Shown one piece after another: positions 50,381-59,774 of a DNA stretch of 64,000 bases; within the stretch, counting starts at the first letter, position 1, and every line of letters starts with the position of its first letter. Made by a program: the position numbers and the translations under genes. The notes beneath the pieces are model-generated. The model did not search any database and was not told the origin of the DNA. It saw only the letters and a list, made by a program, of their open reading frames with translations. The stretch lies in NCBI RefSeq assembly GCF_026914265.1, contig NC_069124.1, positions 18,951,648 through 19,015,647 of the forward strand, written 5' to 3'. The DNA is from Mya arenaria. Its lineage: Eukaryota; Mollusca; Bivalvia; Myida; Myidae.

Positions 50381-50681
50381 AATTTATACAAGAATAGACA
50401 ATGGTACCGAAGCCAAAAATCAATTGCTCAGCATGCATCATATGCACTAAAAATACTATTTTCTATATTTTGTAAAGTTGATTTACCTATAAATCAAAAG
50501 CTGGGTCCGCATTATATGGTGAACTTGGTAGAGTTCCGTTGATAGTTATCCGTAAACTCCGAGTGCTTAAATATTGGGCTTAAATACTAAAATCAGACGA
50601 ATATTTACTTCATGATACGCCGAACTTATACAATGTTAAAATGTGACTCGAACAATAATATTACGTATGGTGGCAACAACT

Positions 50682-51102
50682 GGCCCCAACATCACGAAAA
50701 TACTAAATAAAAGTAAAATCTCAAACTCAGTCTCAACTCTTTTTATTAAATTACAGCATCATATGATTTAAAATTGTAAATGTTTTACCATTTTTGTAAT
50801 CGCATTCTCTCATGCATTATGTTGATAAACAATTTGGTAAATATTGTATAGAAAACAAGTTGGAGAGCAAAAAATATACTTGAGTCCAATTTATTATTTT
50901 AGAATTTTACTCAAGTACATTTTGTGCTATAGAAATATTTTTCTTTAGAATATTGAGCTAGCATGTTAATCAACATAATGCATGTGAGAATGTGCTTTTA
51001 AAAATAGTAAATCATTAGTTATTTTTAATAATGTCATAGTGTAATGTAGTAAATTGAGTTGAGATTGAGATTTGACTTAAGTATTTTCGTGATATTGGGG
51101 CC
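50682..51102. mobile_element. Long-inverted-repeat MITE inserted in the LINE
   Basis: The ends are inverted: GGCCCCAACATCACGAAAAT at left, and at right the inverse of GGCCCCAATATCACGAAAAT. Similarity between the arms continues for well over 100 bp (CTCAATCTCAACTC, CATTATGTTGAT). Non-coding, 421 bp. The LINE frame is NNW before it and AHQVK after it, and closes in phase once it is removed. A clear target-site duplication could not be fixed (TGG or CTGG). Confidence 0.7.
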
Positions 51103-51533
51103 TGGGCTCACCAAGTTAAAATTATCCAACAAGAGCATGGCTTAGAGTATATTTGGACTAACCAAAACGACATAGATATACCGATGCCGAAAATAAAACA
51201 GCGATTGTTTGATATGTATTATCAATCACGGTATGCCGATATAAATAACTCGGGTAAATTAGAGATATATTGTACGTTTAAACAAACCTTCGTGTTAGAA
51301 AATTATATAGACAATGTTTCTGTCTTAAAATATAGAGTCGTTTTAACAAAATTTAGAGTACCTGCACATACACTAGCAATAGAGACTGGGGGGGGGGGGG
51401 ATCGAATTTACGAATTAAAGTTATTTAAAACAGTGTTTGTCGCAAAGATACATATGTGTAGATGCATAAAGAAACACTTGGTGATCAAATTTACCATATG
51501 TGACCTTTAAAATCGTATATATAGACATAATCT

Positions 51534-51775
51534 GAATCCCCAACTACTGACTGGTTTGTAGTTGAACATTCGCGAATAATCGACTGAAAATGATTGAATA
51601 TCCGACTGGCGACTTGAAATAGTCGAAAAGCTTAATATCAACATCAACATCTAACTATGATATTTCGAATCCCCAACTGGCAACTAGCAGGTAGTTTAAT
51701 ATTCAAATCCCCTACTGGCAATTAGTAGGTAGTTGAATATTCGAATCCCCAACTACAAACTACCTTCCAACTTTA
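51534..51775. repeat. Short diverged tandem repeats in the LINE 3' region
   Basis: A motif of the form GAATATTCGAATCCCCAACT, with the partly inverse form CTAGCAGGTAGTT, occurs about five times at variable spacing. Its origin is not recognised. Confidence 0.45.
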
Positions 51776-51920
51776 CCGTCATTATAATATACATGTATGT
51801 AATTACATCTCATGCATATGTTTTTTTATACATAACATCCCTTTGTTAAGTTCTGTTCACCTTTTTTCATATGTTATTTTTCACTGCTATAAACTTTGTA
51901 AGTTTAAAGCCAAAATAAAC

Positions 51921-51947
51921 GTATTGTATTGTATTGTATTGTATTGT
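51921..51947. repeat. (GTATT)n tail
   Basis: Five pentamer repeats follow CAAAATAAAC, as expected for the 3' tail of a LINE. Confidence 0.7.
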
Positions 51948-52526
51948 TGATGTCAAGTTTAAATGTTTTTGACTCACATTGGCACGTGCTATTGTCATAG
52001 TTGCATCTGTACACTATAAGACAAACGCGTGTCTGACATGTTGAAAGCTCTCTATTAGCGGGGTTCTTTCGTGGTTTTTATTTTACTATTATAAATACTA
52101 ATAACAACGTGATAAAATCTGATGTACAATTTAGTTGAAATTTAATTTACTAGTCTTTTAGTATGAAATGTGATGTGTATCATAATTTGAAGTCAGCGAC
52201 TTTTTCACTTCAGGGACGAACTTGAACTCCACCATTGTCCTGATTTAGAAAGCCGGAACGATCCTCACGTCATACGGAAAATCGCACAATACCGCAATGG
52301 CAAAGAAATCCGTCAATACAATAACATAAAATGCTAGCCTGTTGCCGATGAAAAAAACTCGCTTGTGTGATTACAACTCCCAAAGAAGTTAGATTCTCAG
52401 TGTACAAAAAGAATCATGGTTAGTCAAGGATATCATGATATTATTCACAGGTGTATATCCAAACGTTATCAAGACGTGTATGCAATTTGTGTATTTTATA
52501 TTTAATACGTATATAATTATCCGGTC

Positions 52527-52561
52527 CATTCGGAACTCCTCGGCCATTTTATCGAAAACAA
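52527..52561 (+). mobile_element. Solo left terminus of the CATTCGG element family
   Basis: CATTCGGAACTCCTCGGCCA and the following bases match the left end of the element at 53772. A second element (52571-52829) is inserted about 45 bp inside. No matching right end with a target-site duplication was found. Confidence 0.5.
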
Positions 52562-52570
52562 CCCCGGTCC

Positions 52571-52829
52571 CAATCGTAACAACTCGGCCATCTCCGGCAA
52601 GCTTCGAGATAGACCTCGTAAATAGTAGTAAGGATATACGAAAGTGCGATGCGGCTGCCGGCGATTAACACCATTTTCAATCCGCGTAAAGAAGGCCCAT
52701 TGTAACAACAAGGAAATGGATTGTGTTAAATTAAATGTGCTTGTTTAAGAGAAAATATTTATTGTAACCTCAAAAAATGTTCGTTTTATGAATATTTAGA
52801 TATTGATACTAGCCGAGGAGTTCCGATTG
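52571..52829. mobile_element. MITE with CAATCG termini and 9-bp target duplication
   Basis: The ends are CAATCGTAACAACTCGGCCA (left) and the inverse of CAATCGGAACTCCTCGGC (right). CCCCGGTCC flanks both sides (52562-52570, 52830-52838), a perfect 9-bp duplication. It is non-coding, 259 bp, and shares both ends with the host element at 56339-62279. The duplication length suggests a Mutator-like origin. Confidence 0.75.
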
Positions 52830-53527
52830 CCCCGGTCCGGCCAGTCTTTTATACCCCACCTCTGTGACATTAGACTGGTACCCTCATTCTCTTTTCTACA
52901 AAAAGAGACCGGTATCAGCTAAACCAGGTGCCCGTCGTGCAATCGAAAAGTGTTAGGAATACGGGAACCAAATCAAAATGGCGGTGTAAGTAGTAAACAA
53001 TCAGGGGAGCTGATGTAAAAAACGTTTTTGTATTCATTTGTATAAAATGTTGGTATATTGGTGTTATTCACTCCATTTCCGACGAATATACATTATCGAT
53101 ATTTAATTTCTTTATTTACCAAAATGACAATTTGCGGTGAATAATTATACTTCAGAAGTCGGTACCGTCTTTTTTGTGACAAAATTTGCATGTCACCTTG
53201 ATACATTTTTTGGATAAAATGTGTTATTTTTAACTATTCATTGCATGGCACATAGCATTTTTTAGATTTATTATACTTTTTTCTTTTATTATATATGACT
53301 ATTCTTGACATTTTTAATATTTTTGACATATGTGCCCTCACTTTTTTCGATTAGTTCGAGGTTTCAAAAATATGATAACTGCATAAAAATTATGCGCAAA
53401 TTGTTATGGATACTTGTTTGATGTTTTTGCACATTTTCATGGACTCTCAAATGTTATCTGTAGTTATTTGTATTATTAATAGCATGTGATAATTGATGAT
53501 ATTGGTAATAATGTGGATTTTTTAATG

Positions 53528-53645
53528 TTAGACCACAGGGAGTAGAAACAAATTATTTGTATATATTCTAGCCTAAAGGTATATATATACATAAAGGATA
53601 GAATAAATAAAAATAATTTGCTTCTCCTCCCTATGTGTTGGACAA
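53528..53645. repeat. Imperfect hairpin of about 43-bp arms
   Basis: Left arm GACCACAGGGAGTAGAAACA and onward pairs with the inverse of the right arm, which ends CTTCTCCTCCCTATGTG. The loop is a TATATA stretch. Possibly a small MITE; no flanking duplication was established. Confidence 0.5.
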
Positions 53646-53771
53646 AATTTATTTGAAGAAAAGTAACAACTTATCAGTGTGGACTATGCAGTCTATACTC
53701 ATTTGAGTGATGAGTGTTAGATTTTTATCAAAAAGTAACGTAGGGTACCAGTCTATGTGACATTGTCGTGG

Positions 53772-54108
53772 CATTCGGAGCTCCTCGGCCATTTTATCGA
53801 AAACAACCTCGGATGTATTTGGACGGTTTACATACTCAAAAAGTGGTACGTTTAAGTCCGCTGCAAGTAGATCGCGTAGTAATTTTATTTAGTAGTTAAA
53901 CTTTGTGACTTAACTCTTGGGATTCTTAATTATGTTTGCAATAATACAATTCAATGGCAATCAATTTAAACTTAGATCAATAAATACAACTCTTAAACAT
54001 TACATTTAATTAATGATATAATTCAAAATTAAACGAACTAATTCAACTGATGTTCCTGCATACATCCGAGGTTGTTTTTGAAAAAAAATGGCCGAGGAGT
54101 TCCGAATG
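53772..54108. mobile_element. MITE with CATTCGG termini and 10-bp target duplication
   Basis: The left end CATTCGGAGCTCCTCGGCCA and the inverse right end CATTCGGAACTCCTCGGCCA stay similar for about 47 bp (through AACAACCTCGGATGTAT). ATTGTCGTGG flanks both sides (53762-53771, 54109-54118). Non-coding, 337 bp. Confidence 0.8.
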
Positions 54109-54925
54109 ATTGTCGTGGGAGAGTATAAAATCCGGCCCTATAAAGTCTCTACAGGTTACACACCACCATTGTCATTTCCTCTATAATTCAATGTGAAATG
54201 ATTATTTTTAGACAACATTTAAAGGCATTTCGAGCGAATGCAGACTATGATAAACATATATATTCTTAAAGGAAAAGCTTTAAATTACCTTTTAGGCCAC
54301 ACCAAATTAATGTTTAGTTCCTCGGATTTTTTCCAAAAAAAAAATGGAGCGAGCGAGCGAAAAAAAAATAAAAAAAGTTTTTGTCAGTTTTCATAAAAAC
54401 CGAAGCGAGCGAAGAGTAAAAAATAAATTTTTCCTTATATTCAATATAAATAAGAAAGATTGTTCAAAATAGTTGCCCTTAAACCCATTTTAATGCCATC
54501 TTGAACTGAACCTCTAATGGACATTGGGAAAATGTCTGAATACATACTATTTATTCATCCGTGTTTAGTACAAACATTATATGGATAAATCTAATTTCTT
54601 ATATAATTAAAACATACTTTAATATGACAATCATTCATAATAATAAATAACCCTTCTTTTAGTAACAAGTTTGAAACGACTTATATAAATCTACCTGAAT
54701 CAGTTTAACATAATATGCAACTGTATTTAGACATAACTTAGGATTGATTTTGGATTTGTAAAAAATTATCACTTACACAGGCATCATCAAACATCAGACT
54801 CCATATAACATAAGACTAAATTTTGTTTTTTATTATCACAGGAAATGCAATGACATGTGCTTTTTAAAACAAAAAAGAACATTATATTTTTCAGAGTACA
54901 TTTTTTGGTTATTTAGATGTTTTTA

Positions 54926-55150
54926 TGCATCAGCCAAATGTATATGCCCCCAACCCCCACAAGTCCAGAATAGCGGGGACTTTGACTTCCGGTCTCTCAA
55001 AACCCGGGTAAAATACCCGACCTGCAGGGACACACTGCTGATAAAATCCCTGCCAAATGGCCCCGCAACCCCGAATACCTATGTTAGGCCCATTCTCGAC
55101 TATTTTCAATATGAAGACAAAACCACATTCACTAGGCAATACATCAATTT
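54926..55150. mobile_element. TGCA-ended MITE, copy 3 (reversed, truncated)
   Basis: The reverse strand matches the interiors of the copies at 20605 and 21271 (shared coding-like pattern ECGGFVF / NGPYLG / GRYQQ on the opposite strand). The left end TGCATCAGCCAAATGTA is a diverged terminus preceded by TTA. The right end is eroded, so its limit is approximate. Confidence 0.55.
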
Positions 55151-55468
55151 GGACCAAACAATGACTCATATTCCAGTTAAGTTGACCTGTCATTTTCAGC
55201 ATCGTCGTAACGAGGTAAAATTTTGGTCCCTTGTATTATGACTTGAATAAAATAGTACTAAGTTGATCATTCCGATTTCCATTCAAAACGAGTCACTAAT
55301 TACGCTACCAGTCTCAGATACACATGCTTTATTGCATAATGATTGCTTTAAATAATGATCCTTTAATGCATGAGACGATCAACAATGACGTAAAGCATGT
55401 TCAAAACATATTTATTGCCAAAAATAAGGTTTAATTTCCAAACTTCGAGCCACATTGTTTATACAGTA

Positions 55469-55485
55469 CCGGAAGCCGCCATTTT
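55469..55485 (+). promoter_or_regulatory. ETS plus YY1 motif pair (CCGGAAGCCGCCATTTT)
   Basis: CCGGAAG (ETS core) directly abuts GCCGCCATTTT (YY1 core), a combination typical of TATA-less promoters. It sits inside a PIF-like transposon; no downstream gene was found. Only the motif is seen. Confidence 0.3.
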
Positions 55486-56254
55486 GATTGAATTTATTGA
55501 AACCCATGCTAAACCGATCGATGTACAGTATAAAAACACTACGCATCGGTAACTTCCCTTTACAAAAACACGAAACCTAGCGTAGAAAAATTATACTTGA
55601 TTATTTTTAGCGTTTTAATAAATAATTACCTGAAAAAAAACTGCTTGGCGATCAAAATGGAGGTGCGGGCGCACAAAAAAATAAAAATATTTTTTTTACA
55701 TTTTCAAAAAAATAGGAGCGGTAAATCCGCGGAACGAAATATCAATTTGGTGTGGCCTTAAGCCAATAAAAAGGGGGGTCTAGTTATTCCTAAGAAAAAT
55801 CTCTCCACTTGAAAAACAAACTCTAAAAATTGCACAGTCCGTCATGACAGTTCTTCCAAAATGACCTTTCAACTATAGGGCAGCAGTTTATGCTTAAATC
55901 TCTATTTTAAATGATAAATCATGCAATAATAGATACTCAACGTATAAAAGTTTCAGGAATAATGATATTTTTGATTTACAGTCGTAGACACTAGGGCCGT
56001 GTTTTTTCATACTTGCGCTTCTGTGCGATATTACGCGAATTTCAACGATGACTTTTAGACATTATTTGCATAGTTTATAAAGGTAGGAATATAAAACCAA
56101 AAACATTTTCTGAATGCTGGTTGTTCCTTCTTTACAATGATTCCAAAACTTAAAAAAAAAGTATTAAGAATTAAAAAAGTTAGACCCTAGGGCCGTGTTT
56201 TTCTTACCTATGCCTCTGTAGAGACCTTATAGGGCCGGATTTTATACATACCCA

Positions 56255-56323
56255 CATTCGGAACTCCTCGGCCATTTTATCGAAACAACGTTTTTGAAAA
56301 TAATGGCCGAGGAGCTCCGAATG
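56255..56323. mobile_element. 69-bp palindromic remnant of the CATTCGG family with 9-bp duplication
   Basis: It consists of little more than the two inverted ends, CATTCGGAACTCCTCGGCCA and its inverse with AGCTCC. ACATACCCA flanks both sides (56246-56254, 56324-56332). It is a minimal non-autonomous element that could fold into a near-complete hairpin. Confidence 0.75.
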
Positions 56324-56437
56324 ACATACCCATTGTCACAATCGTAACAACTTGGCCATCTCCGACAAGCTTCGAGATAGTCCTCGTCAATCGTAACAAC
56401 TCGGCCATCTCCGGCAAGCTTCGAGATAGACATATCT

Positions 56438-57783
56438 CGGTGCGGGGTGATACAGGAATCCAGTGGATTTCACGTGAAATCCACTCAAAACGTGAAATCC
56501 ACTCAGAACTCAGTTATTTTAATTAATAATTTATTTTTTTTATATACATATTAGAAAGTGCCTCAAGAAGGGTTTATATTTCAAATTTTATTGAAATTGG
56601 TCAAAAAATAAAGAAGTTAGAGCAATTTTTCATTTTTTTCCAAAAATAGATCGGAAATCGAGGTGAAATCCAGATTCCGATAAGTGAAATCCACTCATAA
56701 CTCATTAATTTTAATAAATAATTTTCTGTTTTTGTATATTTATTAGAAAGTGCCTCATAAAGGGTTTATATTTCAAATTTTATTGAAATTGGTCAAAAAA
56801 TGAAGAAGTTAGAGCAATTTTTTATTTTTTCCCAAAAATAGATCGGAAATCGAGGTGAAATCCAGTTTTCGAGAAGTGAAATCCACTCTTAACTCAGTTT
56901 TATTAATTAGTATTTTTTATTTTTTGTATACATTTTGGAAAGTGCCTCAAGAAGGGTTTATATTTCAAATTTTATTGAAATTGGTCAAAAAATAAAGAAG
57001 TTAGAGCAATTTTTCATTTTTTTTCCAAAAATAGATCGGAAATCGAGGTGAAATCCAGATTCCGATAAGTGAAATCCACTCATTACTCATTAATTTTAAT
57101 AAATATTTTTCTGTTTTTGTATATTTATTAGAAAGTGCCTCATAAAGGGTTTATATTTCAAATTTTATTGAAATTGGTCAAAAAATGAAGAAGTTAGAGC
57201 AATTTTTCATTTTTCCCCAAAAATAGATCGGAAATCGAGGTGAAATCCAGTTTTCGAGAAGTGAAATCCACTTTTAACTCAGTTTTATTAATTAGTAGTT
57301 TTTATTTTTTGTATACATTTTGGAAAATGCCTCATGAAGGGTATATATTTCAAATTTTATTGAAATATATCAAGAAATGAAGAAGTTAGAGCAATTTTTC
57401 GGAAATCGAAGTGAAATCCACATTTTGACAAGTGAAATCCACTTTTTCAGACGTGAAATCCACTCACAACTCATTTATTTTTAACAAATTAATTTTTCTG
57501 TAGAACAAATAATTTAAAGGGCTTCATAATGGGTTTATATTTCAAATTTTATCCAAATTGATCCAAAAATAAGAAAGTTGTAGACCTATTTTGAAAAAAG
57601 ATCGGAAATCGAAGTGAAATCCACATTTTGACAAGTGAAATCCACCTTTTGAGACGTGAAATCCACTCATAACTCATTTATTGTTAACAAATTACTTTTT
57701 TGTTGAACAAATAATTGAAAAGGCTACATAATGGGTTTATATTTCAAATTTTATTCAAATTGATCCAAAAATAAGAAAGTTGA
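56438..57783. repeat. Left arm of the foldback element: about 7 tandem units of ~190 bp
   Basis: GTGAAATCC motifs recur at about 56661, 56855, 57048, 57239, 57410 and 57615. Each unit runs through TTTATATTTCAAATTTTATT and AATAGATCGGAAATCGAGG. The first units alternate between two variants (CCAGATTCCGATAAG and CCAGTTTTCGAGAAG), a dimeric pattern. The last two units carry a third GTGAAATCC copy. Confidence 0.8.
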
Positions 57784-58413
57784 AGTTATATTGTGAGGGC
57801 GTTTTGTTGTGTATGCATAATTGTTTATTTTTTTTCATGATAAACACAATATCCATACACATCCAGGCCATACCACGTGGAGGCGCACTCAATCATGGCC
57901 CTTTTTTACTTTCGAATTTTGAAAATATTAAAAATTTAATAAATAATCCGAAAATTGTTTTGAATTATTTGTTTATGCCAGACATTTATTTATGGTTATT
58001 TATACATGTACATTGGTTGATATACGTGATCATAAAAAAAAGAAACAAACAAATACAACAGAACAAAGTTACACCAAGTGAAATCATATGTTTAACTTGG
58101 TTTACAATAATGAGAGATAATGAAAAGGTATGTTCACAACAGTTAAGGAAAATAATTACACAAAATAAACAATAGCAAAATATGAAAAAATATACACAGG
58201 TAAACAGAAAGGGGAAACTTCAAAGACAAATTTCTAAGCAAAAAAAGTTTCAACGCACAGAGAAAACGCATCAATAATCTTGTTCGAAAAAGTGTACAAT
58301 GCATTAAAATGAAGGACATAAGATTTCATAAGGACTATCACAGTGACATGGTGCACTACAAAAACAAGGGACACATTAAATACTTTCACGCCATCAGGAA
58401 ACATATTACGTAA
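57780..58413 (+). pseudogene. Possible decayed transposase remnants inside the foldback element
   Basis: Two open stretches look protein-like. The first, 57780-58175, includes IPRGGALNHGPFLLSNFENI. The second, 58204-58413, ends in DIRFHKDYHSDMVHYKNKGH and then a stop. They are in different frames with no clean splice between them. The HGxLNHGPF..ENI pattern reminds me of C-terminal regions of large CACTA-type transposases (DUF4218-like), but this is memory, not a match. Could be chance or cargo. Confidence 0.25.
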
Positions 58414-58741
58414 TTTCACAGATTAATACGAGCTAAATGCAATTATTGTGATGTTAGTTATAAATATGCTTATTGTTGTAGTAATAGTAGTAGTAGTTCG
58501 CAAATGCGCTTATAAAAACACGTACTTATTAATTTATTGTTGTTATATAGTTGTTATTTATGTTTTCAAATGTGCTTCATTCAAAGATGTAGTAATATCT
58601 ATTCATGATTGTTAATGTACTTTTAAACTTATTATGAAATATATTTTTGAAATGAATAAATATTGCATTAACTCATATAAAACGTCTCCGTTTTCAATAA
58701 TAAGCATATTATAAAATATGCCAAGTATATATTACACTTAC

Positions 58742-58947
58742 CGATTCAGTGCTGCTGTGTAGTTGTACTCATCCCCGACACAAGCACACTTTATACACGC
58801 AAACTTGAGATGACGTTGGTCCCAAGACTTAAGCTCAAGCTTGCCCATTTGACAACATGTACGATGGCACCACAACTTACAATTATCACAATAAATTGAG
58901 TCAAGTGCACATGCCTCAAGGCATACACTACACGGAAAAGTTCCCAT
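58742..58947 (-). CDS. PHD-finger-like zinc-binding exon inside the foldback element
   Basis: Read on the minus strand from an ATG at 58947, the frame gives MGTFPCSVCLEACALDSIYC, then DNCKLWCHRTCC, then FACIKCAC. The spacing C-x2-C, C-x2-C, H-x2-C, C-x2-C fits a C4HC3 PHD finger. The exon ends at CG/GTAAGTGT, a good splice donor, so it is probably the first coding exon of a gene. No second exon was found further left. PHD fingers normally read histone H3 tails; in a transposon one could serve targeting. It may equally be captured host sequence. Confidence 0.5.
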
Positions 58948-59774
58948 TTTATGAACAAATACAGCAGAAATATACAGAAACAATTAATTATCCTTTTAAA
59001 TATCCAAATATAATAAAACAAAATACACAGAAACAATTAATTATCCGTTTAAATATCAAATAATACGTATATCCAACACTACATGTTCATAGCATAAAAA
59101 CATAGCAATGACAATTGCCATTTCTGATACATTTTATACGTACCATATCTTCTCAAATTCTTTTTCGGCATAAAATAATTACTGCCATTGTACTAAACTT
59201 CTTTAATTTTACCGCCGAGTATGTTATGTCAACTTTCTCGGATATGTGATGTATCACCTTAACCGCTAAATGCGAAAGTAACGGCACGTGAGAGTCGTGA
59301 TCCTCGTCTTTGATAGATATAGATCAAAGACAAGAGTAATTATTAAACGATATTATATAACTAATATATTGGATAGTGGTTACTTACAGTAAAAAACACA
59401 CCAGTATATTGCATCTCAACTGATTCAGATATTAGATCTAATGTTATATAAGAGATCTCGACTAAAACGGATTAAATGATACTAATGTAAGTAAATAAAA
59501 CATAAAAACATTAAAATATAATCATCGGACACAAGCAACTACTGTATTAATATTAAGATACTTGATTGAATCTATTTCTTTACACTTTTTTTCCCAAATA
59601 CTGGATTTCACTTGTCAAAATGTGGATTTCACTTCGCTTTCAGATCTATTTTCAATATATTTATCTAACTTCTTCATTTTTTGACCAATTCCATTTAAAT
59701 TTTAAATATAAACCGATGATAATGCCTTTTCAATTATTTGTTCAACAATTATTTTTTTCAAAAAAAATGAGTTA

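Larger units (their letters stand above)
50381..51950 (+). pseudogene. Decayed LINE (non-LTR retrotransposon), 3' part
   Basis: Fragments of the C-terminal part of a reverse-transcriptase protein can be read with frameshifts and stops: SYALKILFSIFCKVDLPI (about 50430-50490), GELGRVPLIVIRKLRVLKYW (about 50515-50576), and, after an inserted element, YIWTNQNDIDIP and FDMYYQSRYADINNSGKLEI (51150-51270) and YRVVLTKFRVPAHTLAIETG (about 51335-51395). The last pieces are of a type widespread in bivalve and lancelet LINEs (from memory). The 3' end is marked by a (GTATT)n tail at 51921-51947. A poly-G run of about 13 at 51390 breaks the frame. Confidence 0.65.
54295..55757. mobile_element. PIF/Harbinger-like element with GGCCACACCAAATT ends
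   Basis: The inverted ends are GGCCACACCAAATT followed by similar sequence for about 60 bp. TTA flanks both sides (54292-54294, 55758-55760). It is 1463 bp with no transposase seen. A reversed copy of the TGCA-ended MITE (from 54926) is inserted inside. A promoter-like ETS/YY1 motif pair lies at 55469-55485. Confidence 0.65.
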
